Source: Kordiimonas sediminis (GTDB lineage Bacteria; Pseudomonadota; Alphaproteobacteria; Sphingomonadales; Kordiimonadaceae). Taken from it: a DNA stretch of 64,000 bases. The DNA is taken from positions 1,116,001 through 1,180,000 of the forward strand of contig NZ_BNCI01000002.1 of assembly GCF_014656395.1 (NCBI RefSeq), read 5' to 3'. A program made the position numbers and the translations under genes. Under the pieces are notes generated by a model. It did no database searches. It saw only the letters and a list, made by a program, of their open reading frames with translations, and was not told where the DNA came from. Numbering within the stretch: the stretch's first letter is position 1; each line of letters starts with the position of its first letter. Shown in pieces: positions 28,656-38,415 of the stretch.

Positions 28656-29057
28656 TTACATGCCGTACTCGTCTACACCACTAGACAGCAAACGGGCAAG
28701 CCCGAGAACTTTTTTCCGTACCCGAGGGTCCGCAATCCGGTAGTATGCTTCAACAAGTTCCTGAGTTTCCTGACGCTCGAAAGCATCACCTTCAAGACCT
28801 TCAGGCATTGGATTATACCCAGGAAGCCGCGTTTCAGCACCTTCAAAAAAATAAGCGACAGGAACACCAAGAGCACTGGACATACGGAAAAGACGACTAG
28901 AGCCTATCCGGTTAGAACCTCTTTCGTATTTTTGAACCTGCTGAAATGTTACACCCAGTTCCTTGCCGAGTTGTGTCTGAGACAAACCGAGCATTTTACG
29001 GCGGGCTCTCACACGACTGCCAACATGGACATCTATTGGATCAGGAGTTTTATTCAT
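28656..29057 (-). CDS. XRE/Cro-CI family regulator (PraR-like)
   Basis: 133 residues. After a short N-terminus with PDPIDVHVGSRVRARRKMLG comes a lambda-repressor-type helix-turn-helix, LSQTQLGKELGVTFQQVQKYERGSNRIGSSRL, and a C-terminal region with LVEAYYRIADPRVRKKVLGLARLL. The PIDVHVGSRVR opening and HTH are those of the rhizobial PraR group, which controls surface and biofilm genes. I start it at the ATG at 29057 (GGAAAGAAAG upstream). Target not known from sequence. Confidence 0.85.
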   Translation of the reverse strand: MNKTPDPIDVHVGSRVRARRKMLGLSQTQLGKELGVTFQQVQKYERGSNRIGSSRLFRMSSALGVPVAYFFEGAETRLPGYNPMPEGLEGDAFERQETQELVEAYYRIADPRVRKKVLGLARLLSSGVDEYGM

Positions 29058-29298
29058 ATGCTTTCTTTCCATTTAAAACAGGTACAACAGTCACATAATT
29101 AAGCTTATGAGTGTACCGTATTATTAAGAAATAGGGCACTTATAGGTAGAGTCAAATGCGGAATATTATTTTTCCTTGTGTGCATACTCAAAGTAGCCCT
29201 TAAATTAACCCCCAAATTGTCTGAATTTACCAGAGACGTTCTGCTCTACGTAAGGTAAATCAATTAAACGTCTCGGTTTTAGAAAACACTTTCTACTT

Positions 29299-31956
29299 TC
29301 ACGTAGCAAGCGATTTGGCTACCAGTTCCCCAACATCATCACTAATGTGTTTGGCATTTAAAATGGCATCCAATGATGTCTTCATAAGCTTTTGACGGTG
29401 TGGGTCAAGCTTTTTCCACCTTCCAAGGGGTGCGACAAGTCGCGCTGCCACCTGTGGGTTGACTTTATCCACCTTTACTATTATTTCCGCGAGAAAATTA
29501 TACCCACGGCCATCATTTGCATGAAAATGCCGTTGATTTTGACCCGCAAACACCATCACCAAAGACCGCATACGATTTGGATTCGTCAGTGAAAAGTCCG
29601 GATGGTCTATCAAGTTTACGATATTTTCAAGAGCATCATCCCGACGTGACATAGCCTGTGCCATGAACCATTTATCGATAACAAGATCCTCGCCTTTCCA
29701 CTGATGATAGAAATTAGCGAGTATTTCATTTCGGCACTGGAACTCACTACTGGCAATCACAGACAGTGCTGCAAATTGGTCTGTCATGTTGGTTGCATTA
29801 TTATAATGCTCACAGCATACGTCTTCTCCACTCGACGTCTGCTTTATAAAACCGAGAAGTGTATTAGATAGACGCCGCAACCCTTTACTATTCTTGTCAA
29901 GGCTGTATTGCGCTTGATTTTCAAGCATTTCGCGACACTTTTTATATCTTTCGAGCACTATGTCCCTATGTGCATCAGCGACCTGGGAAATGAACTGCGT
30001 TCGGGCCAGATAGATTTCCTCTGGCTTGATAACATCCATATACTGTCCAAGGTCATTTTCACTGGGCAGTAGTATCAATTCTGCAATGAAGGCCGGGTCT
30101 GCACTCTCGTCAGCAAGCACAGTACCAAACGCATCAAGTACATCCTTATCCACCGTTTCCTGCGCCTTGCCATCTTTATAGCTATCAACCAGTCGCAAGA
30201 TTTCCACACGTAACAGATCCTGCGTAATATCCCAGCGCGCAAACGGGTCGCGATCATGGCTCATCAAGAAAAGCTTCTCTTCTTTGCTTAGATCATGCTT
30301 CAAATGGACAGGGGCGGTAAAAGTGCGCAATAAACTTGGAACACTTCCCGTTGGAACATCTTTAAAACGGAAAGTCTCTGTGCTGTTACTAATCTCCAAC
30401 AGGCAGCCATCTTCCTGCCAGACACCATTGCTGCACGCAGGCTCCAAAGGCTCACCGTTTGGCCCGATCCAGCCCATTAAGAACGGCAAATGATTTGGCT
30501 CTTTCTCTGGCTGCCCTGGGGTTGGCGGACATGATTGATGCACGGTTAAAAGGATGTCGCCACCATCCCGTTCACGGGTGACCGTCAGCGTTGGGGTTCC
30601 TGCCTGTGAATACCATAGCTTAAACTGGTCCAGGTTTTTGCCACTTGAATCCTGCATCGCAGCAGCAAAGTCATCACACGTCACCGCCTGTCCATCATGA
30701 CGGTTGAAATATAGTTCCATTCCCTTACGGAAAGCCTGTGCGCCGATCAACCGGTGCATCATCCGAATGACCTCAGCACCCTTGTTATATACAGTCGCCG
30801 TATAGAAATTATTGATTTCTACATAGTGATCAGGCCGAACGGAATGCGCGAGTGGCCCTGCATCTTCTGGAAACTGTGCTGCCCGAAGTAAGCGCACATC
30901 ATCAATACGTTTCAAGGCACGAGAACCGAGATCACTTGAGAATTCCTGATCGCGGAAAACGGTCAACCCTTCTTTCAGACTAAGCTGGAACCAATCCCGG
31001 CAGGTAACGCGGTTACCAGTCCAGTTATGAAAATACTCGTGGCCAATCACGCCTTCCACATGGTCAAAATCAGCATCGGTCGCCGTCTCCGGGCTTGCTA
31101 AAACATACTTGGTGTTAAAAACATTCAGGCCCTTATTCTCCATAGCGCCCATATTAAAATCGCCAACGGCTAAAATATTATAAACATCCAGGTCATATTC
31201 GAGGCCGAATACATCCTCATCCCATTTCATAGAGGCCTTAAGCGCGGCCATCGCATGATGACACTTCTCAAGATCTGCCTCGGCGGCATATATATTCAAA
31301 TCGACGCGTTTGCCGGATTTGGTCTTGTATGTGTCTGAAAGAACACCCAGATTGCCTGCCACGACTGCGAACAAATAACTTGGCTTGGGGTATGGGTCAT
31401 ACCATTCAGCGAAGTGTCTGCCTTCTGGCAGGTCCCCTGTCTTGCCGGGGTTTCCGTTTGATAGCAGGATTGGATACCGTGCTTTATCAGCTTCAATACG
31501 CACTGTGTAGACTGCCATAACGTCTGGACGGTCAGGGAAATAGGTGATGTGGCGAAAACCTTCTGCTTCACACTGGGTACAAAAGTTGCCGCCAGACTTA
31601 TACAAACCTTCGAGGCGAGTATTGTCGGCAGGATACAGTTCCGTTTGTATAGTCAGTGTAAAAACATCCGGCACAGATTTTACTGTCAGCGTTTCCTCGG
31701 TTACAACATACGCATCTTCACCAAGCAAATGCCCATCAAGATTGACAGACAGCAGTTTCATAAACTCGCCGCCATTTAGCACCAGGTTAGACTGGCCACT
31801 ATCCATCCGTTTATAAGTTACACGGGATGTTACAATCGCCGTATCCTCATCAAGATCGAACAACAAGTCTACAGTTTCAGCCATAAAAGCCGGCGACGTA
31901 TAGTCTTTCAGGAAAATTTCCTGTTTAACTCCGGAAGTATTCAGTCCTGCATCCAC
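29299..31956 (-). CDS. pepN: Aminopeptidase N (M1 metallopeptidase)
   Basis: 885 residues, the length of E. coli PepN. The substrate-anchoring GAMENKGLNVFN and the zinc motif GHEYFHNWTGNRVTCRDWFQLSLKEG (HExxH plus the downstream Glu) are intact; the C-terminal helical domain ends the protein. It removes N-terminal residues from peptides in the cytoplasm. It starts 15 bases after an Lrp-type regulator gene and is probably in one operon with it. Confidence 0.95.
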   Translation of the reverse strand: MDAGLNTSGVKQEIFLKDYTSPAFMAETVDLLFDLDEDTAIVTSRVTYKRMDSGQSNLVLNGGEFMKLLSVNLDGHLLGEDAYVVTEETLTVKSVPDVFTLTIQTELYPADNTRLEGLYKSGGNFCTQCEAEGFRHITYFPDRPDVMAVYTVRIEADKARYPILLSNGNPGKTGDLPEGRHFAEWYDPYPKPSYLFAVVAGNLGVLSDTYKTKSGKRVDLNIYAAEADLEKCHHAMAALKASMKWDEDVFGLEYDLDVYNILAVGDFNMGAMENKGLNVFNTKYVLASPETATDADFDHVEGVIGHEYFHNWTGNRVTCRDWFQLSLKEGLTVFRDQEFSSDLGSRALKRIDDVRLLRAAQFPEDAGPLAHSVRPDHYVEINNFYTATVYNKGAEVIRMMHRLIGAQAFRKGMELYFNRHDGQAVTCDDFAAAMQDSSGKNLDQFKLWYSQAGTPTLTVTRERDGGDILLTVHQSCPPTPGQPEKEPNHLPFLMGWIGPNGEPLEPACSNGVWQEDGCLLEISNSTETFRFKDVPTGSVPSLLRTFTAPVHLKHDLSKEEKLFLMSHDRDPFARWDITQDLLRVEILRLVDSYKDGKAQETVDKDVLDAFGTVLADESADPAFIAELILLPSENDLGQYMDVIKPEEIYLARTQFISQVADAHRDIVLERYKKCREMLENQAQYSLDKNSKGLRRLSNTLLGFIKQTSSGEDVCCEHYNNATNMTDQFAALSVIASSEFQCRNEILANFYHQWKGEDLVIDKWFMAQAMSRRDDALENIVNLIDHPDFSLTNPNRMRSLVMVFAGQNQRHFHANDGRGYNFLAEIIVKVDKVNPQVAARLVAPLGRWKKLDPHRQKLMKTSLDAILNAKHISDDVGELVAKSLAT

Positions 31957-31971
31957 GGTAAAACCCCTTAC

Positions 31972-32463
31972 TTATGTCCGTTTGCGACGATTTTTTTCTT
32001 CGGGCAATGCGTAATCCAACGGCAATGCAGTCGTGTACTTTATGCGTTCCATCGCGAAAGAGGAGCTAACATCCGTAAGTTTGACCGACCGGATCAATTC
32101 TTTGTAAAAAGTATCGTACGCAGCCATATCCGGCACGACGACCCGCATCAAATAATCAATATCCCCGCTCATGCGGTAAAGCTCTACCACTTCCGGGAAG
32201 GAGGACACGATTTTTGCAAACTCATCAAGCCAATCAAAATTATGCTGGTTCGTTTTAACCGCCACGAAAACATCAAGGGAAACATTGATATGCTCCCTGT
32301 TAACCAGTGCAACCCTCTTGGTAATGTAGCCTTCTTGCTCCAGTATCTGAATGCGTCGCCAGCACGGCGTGGTCGAAAGCCCCACCCTTTCCGCGATTTC
32401 AGAAGTGCTAAGCGTGGCATCTTCCTGCAGTAAACCAAGAATTTTTTGGTCAATTTTATCCAT
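31972..32463 (-). CDS. Lrp/AsnC-family transcriptional regulator
   Basis: 163 residues: helix-turn-helix (DKIDQKILGLLQEDATLSTSEIAERVGLSTTPCWRRIQILEQEGYI) and a C-terminal RAM/AsnC effector domain (VFVAVKTNQHNFDWL, VVELYRMSGDIDYLMRVVVPDMAAYD). Lrp-type proteins sense amino acids; sitting directly before pepN suggests control of peptide use. I start it at the ATG at 32463, which is 10 bases behind AAGGG; an ATG nine bases earlier is too close to that site. Confidence 0.9.
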   Translation of the reverse strand: MDKIDQKILGLLQEDATLSTSEIAERVGLSTTPCWRRIQILEQEGYITKRVALVNREHINVSLDVFVAVKTNQHNFDWLDEFAKIVSSFPEVVELYRMSGDIDYLMRVVVPDMAAYDTFYKELIRSVKLTDVSSSFAMERIKYTTALPLDYALPEEKNRRKRT

Positions 32464-32607
32464 TTCACCCATACCCTTAGAATAAATTTCTATATTCCTG
32501 TCTTGTGCACCTTAGCAAGGTTTGGGCAGGATGGAAGGAAATTTGCAGGAACTTATACTGAATTCATGGGTGACATGGTTCACTTGGCTCCTCACCTTTG
32601 ACCCTAT

Positions 32608-33078
32608 CTACTTTCTTGATCTAAAGAAATGATCAACTGACAGCTTACCTGGTCCCATCATCACCAACGGAAGAAGTACAGCTGCCCAAACAGCATGTTC
32701 CATAAAAGAAGCAGGATACACATAAAATTGAATAACCGCTGTCATACCAAGCAGCCCCAATGCGCTCAGACGCGTCAGCAATCCAATTAGAAGCATAAGC
32801 GGCAGTAATGTTTCCATATAAATTGCTAGCTGTGCCATCAATTGCGGCAATGAATACCCCCAGATTTCACCCGCGAAGCCGTAATCATCTTCAAATAGAT
32901 ATAAGGCGATATCTGACGGCGTGAAATAGCCAGACGCAGCATCAACCTTGGTCCTTCCGGACTGGTAAAACACCTGCCCAATCCAAACCCGAAAAAACAA
33001 CAGACCATAATCCTGAAACGACAGTACGCTCTCCAGCTTTTGGCACGACTTCTCCATTAGTATTCTCATACTATTCAT
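32608..33078 (-). CDS. DoxX-family membrane protein (BufD-type)
   Basis: 156 residues with four hydrophobic helices. The first contains LLFFRVWIGQVFYQSGRTKV, a DoxX signature; then LMAQLAIYMETLLPLMLLIGLLTRLSALGL and a third/fourth pair. It is the last gene of the four-gene bufferin-type operon, where DoxX proteins are a known, functionally unclear member. GGAAG lies 5 bases before the ATG. Confidence 0.85.
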   Translation of the reverse strand: MNSMRILMEKSCQKLESVLSFQDYGLLFFRVWIGQVFYQSGRTKVDAASGYFTPSDIALYLFEDDYGFAGEIWGYSLPQLMAQLAIYMETLLPLMLLIGLLTRLSALGLLGMTAVIQFYVYPASFMEHAVWAAVLLPLVMMGPGKLSVDHFFRSRK

Positions 33079-33130
33079 TGGTTCTTCCTTTATTAAACGT
33101 GTGCAGCAGACGATATGCCTGCCAGTTTTC

Positions 33131-33868
33131 TTAACTTGGCACAGGCCTGAGCAACCCGATCGCTTTCAGCTGATCGACGGCTTCGTCATTTCCGGCCTTA
33201 TTGTCAGCCCCGGACTTCAAATCCCTGTAAGCTGTCAATGCCTCTCCTTCCAAAGAGAAAAGCCGTACTTCACCGCCCTGTTTTACGACGACAGCAATTT
33301 GGCCGCCTGCATCTATATGCACTGCCTCTGGGGGCAGTTGACCCGTACCGACCATCCACAGGGAAAGAACTGGAAACTTACTTTCGATGACGGATGCGTC
33401 AAAATTCAGGTGCCACTGAATTTGCTCAGGCAGCGCCTGTTCCTCCGCTGCAGTAACTTCAGAATAAAAAGCCTGTGTCTCAGCTGAGTTTTGAACGGAA
33501 AATACTGCCCATTCAAGCCTGGCCACATCCGCGAGATATTGAAGGTGGGCCAGTTCTTCATACCCATCAATAAAGTGCCCCAAACAGTCCCCATATTCAT
33601 TCAAACAGGAAGATTTAGGCGGTACAGACTTGATATATTCGCCCAACAGCCCGCGCATAAAGACCTCGCCAACAAAGGCCTGCATAACCGGAAAGATAGA
33701 GATAAGCGCATCCGTTAGACTTTGACGGTATGTATTCTGGTGAATTTGCAACCTTGCTTTCGGTGAGATTGACCCGACCGACACAATCTCTTCAAGCAGT
33801 GCAGATGGGGCATGGCCGGAAAGTATTGTATCTTTCATTGCGCTTTGTATGTCTGCAAGCGATGTCAT
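33131..33868 (-). CDS. DUF2063 partner protein of MNIO enzyme (BufC-type)
   Basis: 245 residues. The N-terminal ~90 residues are a DUF2063 domain, sometimes annotated as putative DNA-binding but known in bufferin systems as the recognition partner of the MNIO enzyme: ARLQIHQNTYRQSLTDALISIFPVMQAFVGEVF is the signature. The rest is a second domain ending DQLKAIGLLRPVPS. Its ATG overlaps the stop of the MNIO gene (ATGA), which fits a complex made in equal amounts. Confidence 0.88.
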   Translation of the reverse strand: MTSLADIQSAMKDTILSGHAPSALLEEIVSVGSISPKARLQIHQNTYRQSLTDALISIFPVMQAFVGEVFMRGLLGEYIKSVPPKSSCLNEYGDCLGHFIDGYEELAHLQYLADVARLEWAVFSVQNSAETQAFYSEVTAAEEQALPEQIQWHLNFDASVIESKFPVLSLWMVGTGQLPPEAVHIDAGGQIAVVVKQGGEVRLFSLEGEALTAYRDLKSGADNKAGNDEAVDQLKAIGLLRPVPS

Positions 33869-34815
33869 TGGAATACCGCCTGTCCGTGTGCTTGACTATC
33901 TACTACGGGACGCTCAGAAGTATTCTGCATCAACGTCTGCGCTTTTTGTGCTTCGCTGACCAGTGTTGAAAGGGGCGGAATATTCGTATCCCACTCAATC
34001 AGTGTCGGACGTGCGCCCACCTGACGTATCAAAGCAGCATAAAGCGACCAAACTGCCCTGTCGACATGGCTACCATGGTCATCAATTCTAATCTCTGTCC
34101 CATCAACATCTTTAAGCAGGTGGCCCGCAAGGTGAATTTCTCCGATCAAGTCGGCTGGAATCTGACTGATATAGTCCAAGGCCTTTGCATAGCCTGTTTC
34201 GGCGCTTTTTGCCTCTTGCTCACCAGACATGTTGCAAGCAGATACATACACATTATTGACATCCAACAGCAAACGACAGCCAGTATTCTCTGCCAGCCGG
34301 ATCAGAAATTCCGGTTCAGGTATTGTCGTGCCTTCAAAAGCCAGATAGCTGGACGGATTTTCCACTAGTAGCGGTCTTGATATTGCATCCTGCACACAGG
34401 CCACATTATCTGAGACGATACGCAGGCTCTCTTCATTCAGTGGCAGCGGTAACAGGTCATTGAGATATGTCCCGTCAGACACGGACCAGGCTAAATGCTC
34501 CGAAACCAGCGCAGGGTTATAGTCATCTACTAATGCCTTAAACCGATGTAGATGATTTCGATCAATGCCTTCCGCTGAACCCAGCGACAGCCCAACACCG
34601 TGGATGGACAAGGCATACTGGCTAGTAATCTTTTCTAGGAAAGAACGATGTGGCCCACCGAAAACCATATGGTTTTCAGCGTGTACTTCAAAAAATGATA
34701 ATGGCGGCAAAGAGTTCAGAACATCATGATAATGCTGTGCCTTTAATCCAATACCAACAGGCGCCATATGACCAAAAAGTCCACCCATTGTATTCTTGTC
34801 AGACAGAGCGTTCAT
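33865..34815 (-). CDS. MNIO/DUF692 multinuclear iron enzyme (BufB-type)
   Basis: 316 residues forming a TIM-barrel DUF692 protein. Iron-ligand candidates appear in the family order: FFEVHAENHM, SIHGVGLSLG, SEHLAWS, LVENPSSYL, LLLDVNNVYVSACN, GEIHLAGH, DDHGSHV and LIEWDTNIPP. MNIOs oxidise Cys residues of small precursor peptides, with a partner protein encoded next door. I start at the second ATG (34815), nine bases behind AAGGA; the first, at 34821, is too close to it. It follows the precursor gene by 37 bases. Confidence 0.92.
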   Translation of the reverse strand: MNALSDKNTMGGLFGHMAPVGIGLKAQHYHDVLNSLPPLSFFEVHAENHMVFGGPHRSFLEKITSQYALSIHGVGLSLGSAEGIDRNHLHRFKALVDDYNPALVSEHLAWSVSDGTYLNDLLPLPLNEESLRIVSDNVACVQDAISRPLLVENPSSYLAFEGTTIPEPEFLIRLAENTGCRLLLDVNNVYVSACNMSGEQEAKSAETGYAKALDYISQIPADLIGEIHLAGHLLKDVDGTEIRIDDHGSHVDRAVWSLYAALIRQVGARPTLIEWDTNIPPLSTLVSEAQKAQTLMQNTSERPVVDSQAHGQAVFQ

Positions 34816-34852
34816 ACTCATACATCCTTCGCCGCCTAATCTAGATTTAGCG

Positions 34853-35131
34853 TTACGCTTTGCCAGGCTTCAGCTTGCCGCCCGCAATACGCTCGCAGTA
34901 CCCTGCTGGCATATAAATCCACTCTTCAGGATGTGCGTCAGTTTTTGCCTGACCCGCACAGCTATGAGTAGACGTACCGCAGTCGTTCATGCCTTTCGCA
35001 ACAACGCCGTAGCACTTTTCTTTTTTCATTTTTTCATCAGCTGCAGAAGCGTTACCTGCAATTGCAGTAGCAGCAAACGCAACAACACCAGTTGTTACAA
35101 CAGCCTTTTTTGTCAAAGAGTTAAACTTCAT
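34853..35131 (-). CDS. DUF2282 / bufferin-type RiPP precursor
   Basis: 92 residues. A signal peptide (KK n-region, hydrophobic [15 protein letters not shown], cleavage after A-S-A at about residue 30) is followed by a mature part with exactly four Cys: C40, C51, C58 and C79, in [19 protein letters not shown] and GYCERI contexts. DUF2282 proteins are substrates of MNIO enzymes, which turn Cys into thiooxazoles that bind copper in the periplasm. First gene of the operon with DUF692, DUF2063 and DoxX genes behind it. RBS is purine-rich (AAAGGGAA). Confidence 0.9.
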   Translation of the reverse strand: MKFNSLTKKAVVTTGVVAFAATAIAGNASAADEKMKKEKCYGVVAKGMNDCGTSTHSCAGQAKTDAHPEEWIYMPAGYCERIAGGKLKPGKA

Positions 35132-35445
35132 CAGACAGTTCCCTTTTTGCTTTCAGAGTTTCTTTTTACACAGCGATATGAATGAATCTTTCTCGCTGGG
35201 TAATGTATTGTTGCGCAACCAATCGAAAAAATAAAATCATAAAACTGTCACGAGATAGTGAGCCCAGCCATCAACGACAGGCAAGTACCCCACAAGTCGC
35301 AGAAAACAGGCATATTTATAGAGTATGGTCACGCAGAAAAATGTTGGCCGTACTTCAGGAAGGGGCCAGATTCAAAAGACTAACATACCTGAAACACAGA
35401 ATTGTGAGCCAATAAATCAACTTTAAGAAGCTTAATGAACCAGTA
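35132..35445. other. 314-bp spacer with the bufferin operon promoter
   Basis: Lies between the 3' end of the large TPR gene and the bufferin precursor, both minus strand, so it must hold the RiPP operon promoter. A perfect 10-bp palindrome GTTGCGCAAC occurs at 35210-35219, 80 bases before the precursor start. No clear -35/-10 pair, T-tailed hairpin or gene was identified. Confidence 0.45.
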
Positions 35446-38415
35446 TTAGTTAGTGGAAAAGTCGCTTCTGTAATCTCGCATGAAGCTTTCCAGCTTGTCG
35501 ATGCTGGCAATCTGTCCGGCAATCGCGCCTAATTCTCGCCCTGTTAAAATCTGATCGCTGGTTAACAGGTCAAATGCATTGGCAAATTCGCCATCTCGCA
35601 TTTGGTTCCGGTATGTCTCCCGTATCTGAATTAAACCGGCACGGTCTTCTTCAAATGTCATCGCAATCGCAAGTCTTAGAAGATAAAGCCGCTGCAGTGG
35701 ATTCAGAACACTTGCTTCATCCGTACCAGACAAAAGCTTTCTATTCGCCCGGATAACTGCGGCATAATCTTTGCTGCCCCAATATATATCCGCGCGCATC
35801 GCGTCGGCATCCGCACTCAGGTCCGGCTCCAACAGCACTTCAGCTTCTTCAAACCGGTCCATTTCCATCAAGGCACGGGCTTCAACACGATTTCTTTCCG
35901 CCAGAATATCAGCAGGTAGCTGTGGCTCTCTGGTTGCACGCATAATTTCCAGTGCAAGCTCGGGGCGTTCATCCAAAATATAAAGCTTGGCCAGGTTTGC
36001 CGCAATCTGCGCCCTTGCTGCACCTTCTGTCCGTTCCTGCACCTGATAAAGCAAGAGATCAGCAGCACGGTCCAGCAGGTCAACAGCCACAAGCCTGTCT
36101 GCCAACCGCCGTATCATCATGTCCCCGTCTGTACCAAGCGGTGTTAACTCACGGAACTTGTAAAATAGGCTAATGGCGGTGATTGGCTCAATTACTTCTG
36201 CTTCGCCGTCCAGATACAGTCGCCGGAACACTTCCACCATACGGGTCGACATACGTCTTTCCCGGGCAGCCGCAGGATAGTAGGAGACCCCAAGCTTCAG
36301 GGTTGTCAAACCACTTTCGTAATCCCCTTCAGCAAAATACAAACCGGCAAGGTCATCAAGAATATCTACTTCAAAATTGCCGCCGCGCCATGCATACCGA
36401 AGGCGCTCTAACGCTTCTATCGCCGTTGGGACATCAATTTCGTTGGCTTCTAACTGTTTTTTCAACAGTTCATAGCGCGCGCGTGCGGATAGCTCTCTAA
36501 CAGGACTACTGACCAAATCCTGGAACTGTGCATCTGCTATTAAGCCGTCCCCGCGCAGTCGGGCAATACGGGCAGAATGGTAAACCGCCTCAGATGCCTG
36601 TTCCTCATTCAAAACAAGCCCATTCAACAACATCAGCTCACGATCAGCCAGTTCAAGCGCATTTTCAGCAATAGCCGCACGAATGGCAGCTAACTGCATC
36701 TCAGCTTTTTCTCTGTCCTCATAGGGGCCAATCACATCCTTGCCGCGATTGTAATAGGTTAGTGCATCTGCAAAGTTCCCCTGTGCCTCGGCAACCATGG
36801 TACGCCAAAGATCGATGTCAGGCGAAACCAGCAAATCAGGATGGGCAAAGTCTTCCTCAGCGGCGGCATAACGATGCGCCATTGTGTTGGCAACACCCCG
36901 CACTGCATTATATTCACCGTTATCTGTTAATGACGGTTCCGCAGCCAACATTCTTTCCAGCACACCAATAGCTTCCTGCGGGCGCCGGTGAGACAGATAG
37001 TAACGGGCCAGTTTCCACCGACCATTATTGGCATCGGACCGACCTTCAAGGGACAGTTCATATAACAGTCGCGCCTTGATCTTGCGATATTCATTCGTTT
37101 CACCAAGACGCCAGGCGTCAAAATCAATCAAACGGGTGAACCCACTGCCAGATTGGTTACTATTTTCTGCTGCAAGCAAAGAAGGGTCCAGATTAGAAAT
37201 GGAAACACCCTCATTAAATACTTCAACCCTGACCCCGTCACTCAGAGGCAGTATCACCAGGCCCTGCGAGCTCTCATGCAGGTCTGCCAAAGCATATCTG
37301 TATGTTTCTGCAAGTCCACGCCCTTCTGCCCGAAGCGGCATCACGACCATTAAATCTCCAATCAGTGGATCTTCAATCTCAATCGCGCGGCCAGCGGTTG
37401 TCAGTGGGACAAAAACCTGCTGTCCCTCGGTTCTTTCAATCCGCTTGATAGGTTGCAGTGGGAAACGTGGCTCTGCGACTGTGTCTTGTAACGTCAAAAC
37501 CCATGCCCCCTGACGCCGCTCAAAAACCGTGTTCACGTCCCGCGAAACCGTCATCCGCAAAATAGTTGCATCTGGGTGCGGCACTGTATCTACGGAACGA
37601 ACCATGGTCTGCAGCAATGCTTGATTATCTGACAGACCTTGCGGACTGAAGCTGCGGGGCTGGTCGAAGACAACCCAAACCTGATTATTTCTCGTAAAGG
37701 CAGCCGCCCCCACCGTGTCCTGCCACGGAAATGTCATCTGAATGCGCCCTGCCGCCCCTGACAAAAGAACATCAAGGGGCTCTTCATCACTAACATCCCC
37801 CAAAGGAACGGGTGGCAGCGCCAAAGGTGTATCTTGTTCTGGTGTTGACGATGATAGATCGTCTGCTGTGTCACCACCAGTGCCAGCAGGCTGAACACCA
37901 GACGACACTTCTTCCTGATCAGACGGTGGATTACTTATGTTACTACCTGTTGACGTGCTTGGCACAGATGGTGAACTGTCAGACACAATAGATGAACCAT
38001 CTGCCATCATATCCACCACAATCGACAAGCCTGACCGGAAGTGACGCGGTGCCCCGTCAGGGACTACATCGAAGCGTACCACAGTCTGCCTGTCAGCAGA
38101 AACAACACTGGGGTTACGCATGTCGCGCATCGGGTCTGTTGGAAGTGTGCCGAACTGCGGTGTAAAGTCAGCATCGAACGTAACCGCAAGAACGGAACCG
38201 TTTTTTGACACCTGATAGGAGACTTCCCGATTAAAATCGAAAACAACGCGGGAGAAGGTTGGATGCTCTGCATAGCGCACGGTAATCTGCTCTTGCGCTG
38301 ATACACCAGCCCCCTTGCCCACAAGCAATACCATCATCACACATGCCATAAACAGCATCTGAAATGGTCGCGCCGCTGGCGGGAAATTTCCTGTTGTCTT
38401 CCTAAAAAATGTCAT
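35446..38415 (-). CDS. Large exported TPR protein linked to flagellar motor genes
   Basis: About 989 residues. An N-terminal hydrophobic stretch (LFMACVMMVLLVG) and ASAQ-like site suggest export. Residues ~45-140 form an AMIN-like beta domain (ITVRYAEHPTFSRVVFDFN, RFDVVPDGAPRHFRSGLSIVVDM); a Ser/Pro/Asp-rich linker follows (~150-210); a second similar beta domain; then from ~450 to the end helical repeats of TPR type (YYLSHRRPQEAIGVLERMLA, GLYFAEGDYESGLTTLKLGVSYYP). It overlaps the 3' end of the MotB-like gene by 14 bases. Role unknown; location suggests a periplasmic motor or cell-wall scaffold. Confidence 0.8.
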   Translation of the reverse strand: MTFFRKTTGNFPPAARPFQMLFMACVMMVLLVGKGAGVSAQEQITVRYAEHPTFSRVVFDFNREVSYQVSKNGSVLAVTFDADFTPQFGTLPTDPMRDMRNPSVVSADRQTVVRFDVVPDGAPRHFRSGLSIVVDMMADGSSIVSDSSPSVPSTSTGSNISNPPSDQEEVSSGVQPAGTGGDTADDLSSSTPEQDTPLALPPVPLGDVSDEEPLDVLLSGAAGRIQMTFPWQDTVGAAAFTRNNQVWVVFDQPRSFSPQGLSDNQALLQTMVRSVDTVPHPDATILRMTVSRDVNTVFERRQGAWVLTLQDTVAEPRFPLQPIKRIERTEGQQVFVPLTTAGRAIEIEDPLIGDLMVVMPLRAEGRGLAETYRYALADLHESSQGLVILPLSDGVRVEVFNEGVSISNLDPSLLAAENSNQSGSGFTRLIDFDAWRLGETNEYRKIKARLLYELSLEGRSDANNGRWKLARYYLSHRRPQEAIGVLERMLAAEPSLTDNGEYNAVRGVANTMAHRYAAAEEDFAHPDLLVSPDIDLWRTMVAEAQGNFADALTYYNRGKDVIGPYEDREKAEMQLAAIRAAIAENALELADRELMLLNGLVLNEEQASEAVYHSARIARLRGDGLIADAQFQDLVSSPVRELSARARYELLKKQLEANEIDVPTAIEALERLRYAWRGGNFEVDILDDLAGLYFAEGDYESGLTTLKLGVSYYPAAARERRMSTRMVEVFRRLYLDGEAEVIEPITAISLFYKFRELTPLGTDGDMMIRRLADRLVAVDLLDRAADLLLYQVQERTEGAARAQIAANLAKLYILDERPELALEIMRATREPQLPADILAERNRVEARALMEMDRFEEAEVLLEPDLSADADAMRADIYWGSKDYAAVIRANRKLLSGTDEASVLNPLQRLYLLRLAIAMTFEEDRAGLIQIRETYRNQMRDGEFANAFDLLTSDQILTGRELGAIAGQIASIDKLESFMRDYRSDFSTN

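Noticed and set aside
32473-32607. Terminator for the bufferin operon
   Set aside because: No stable hairpin with T-tail found in this gap.
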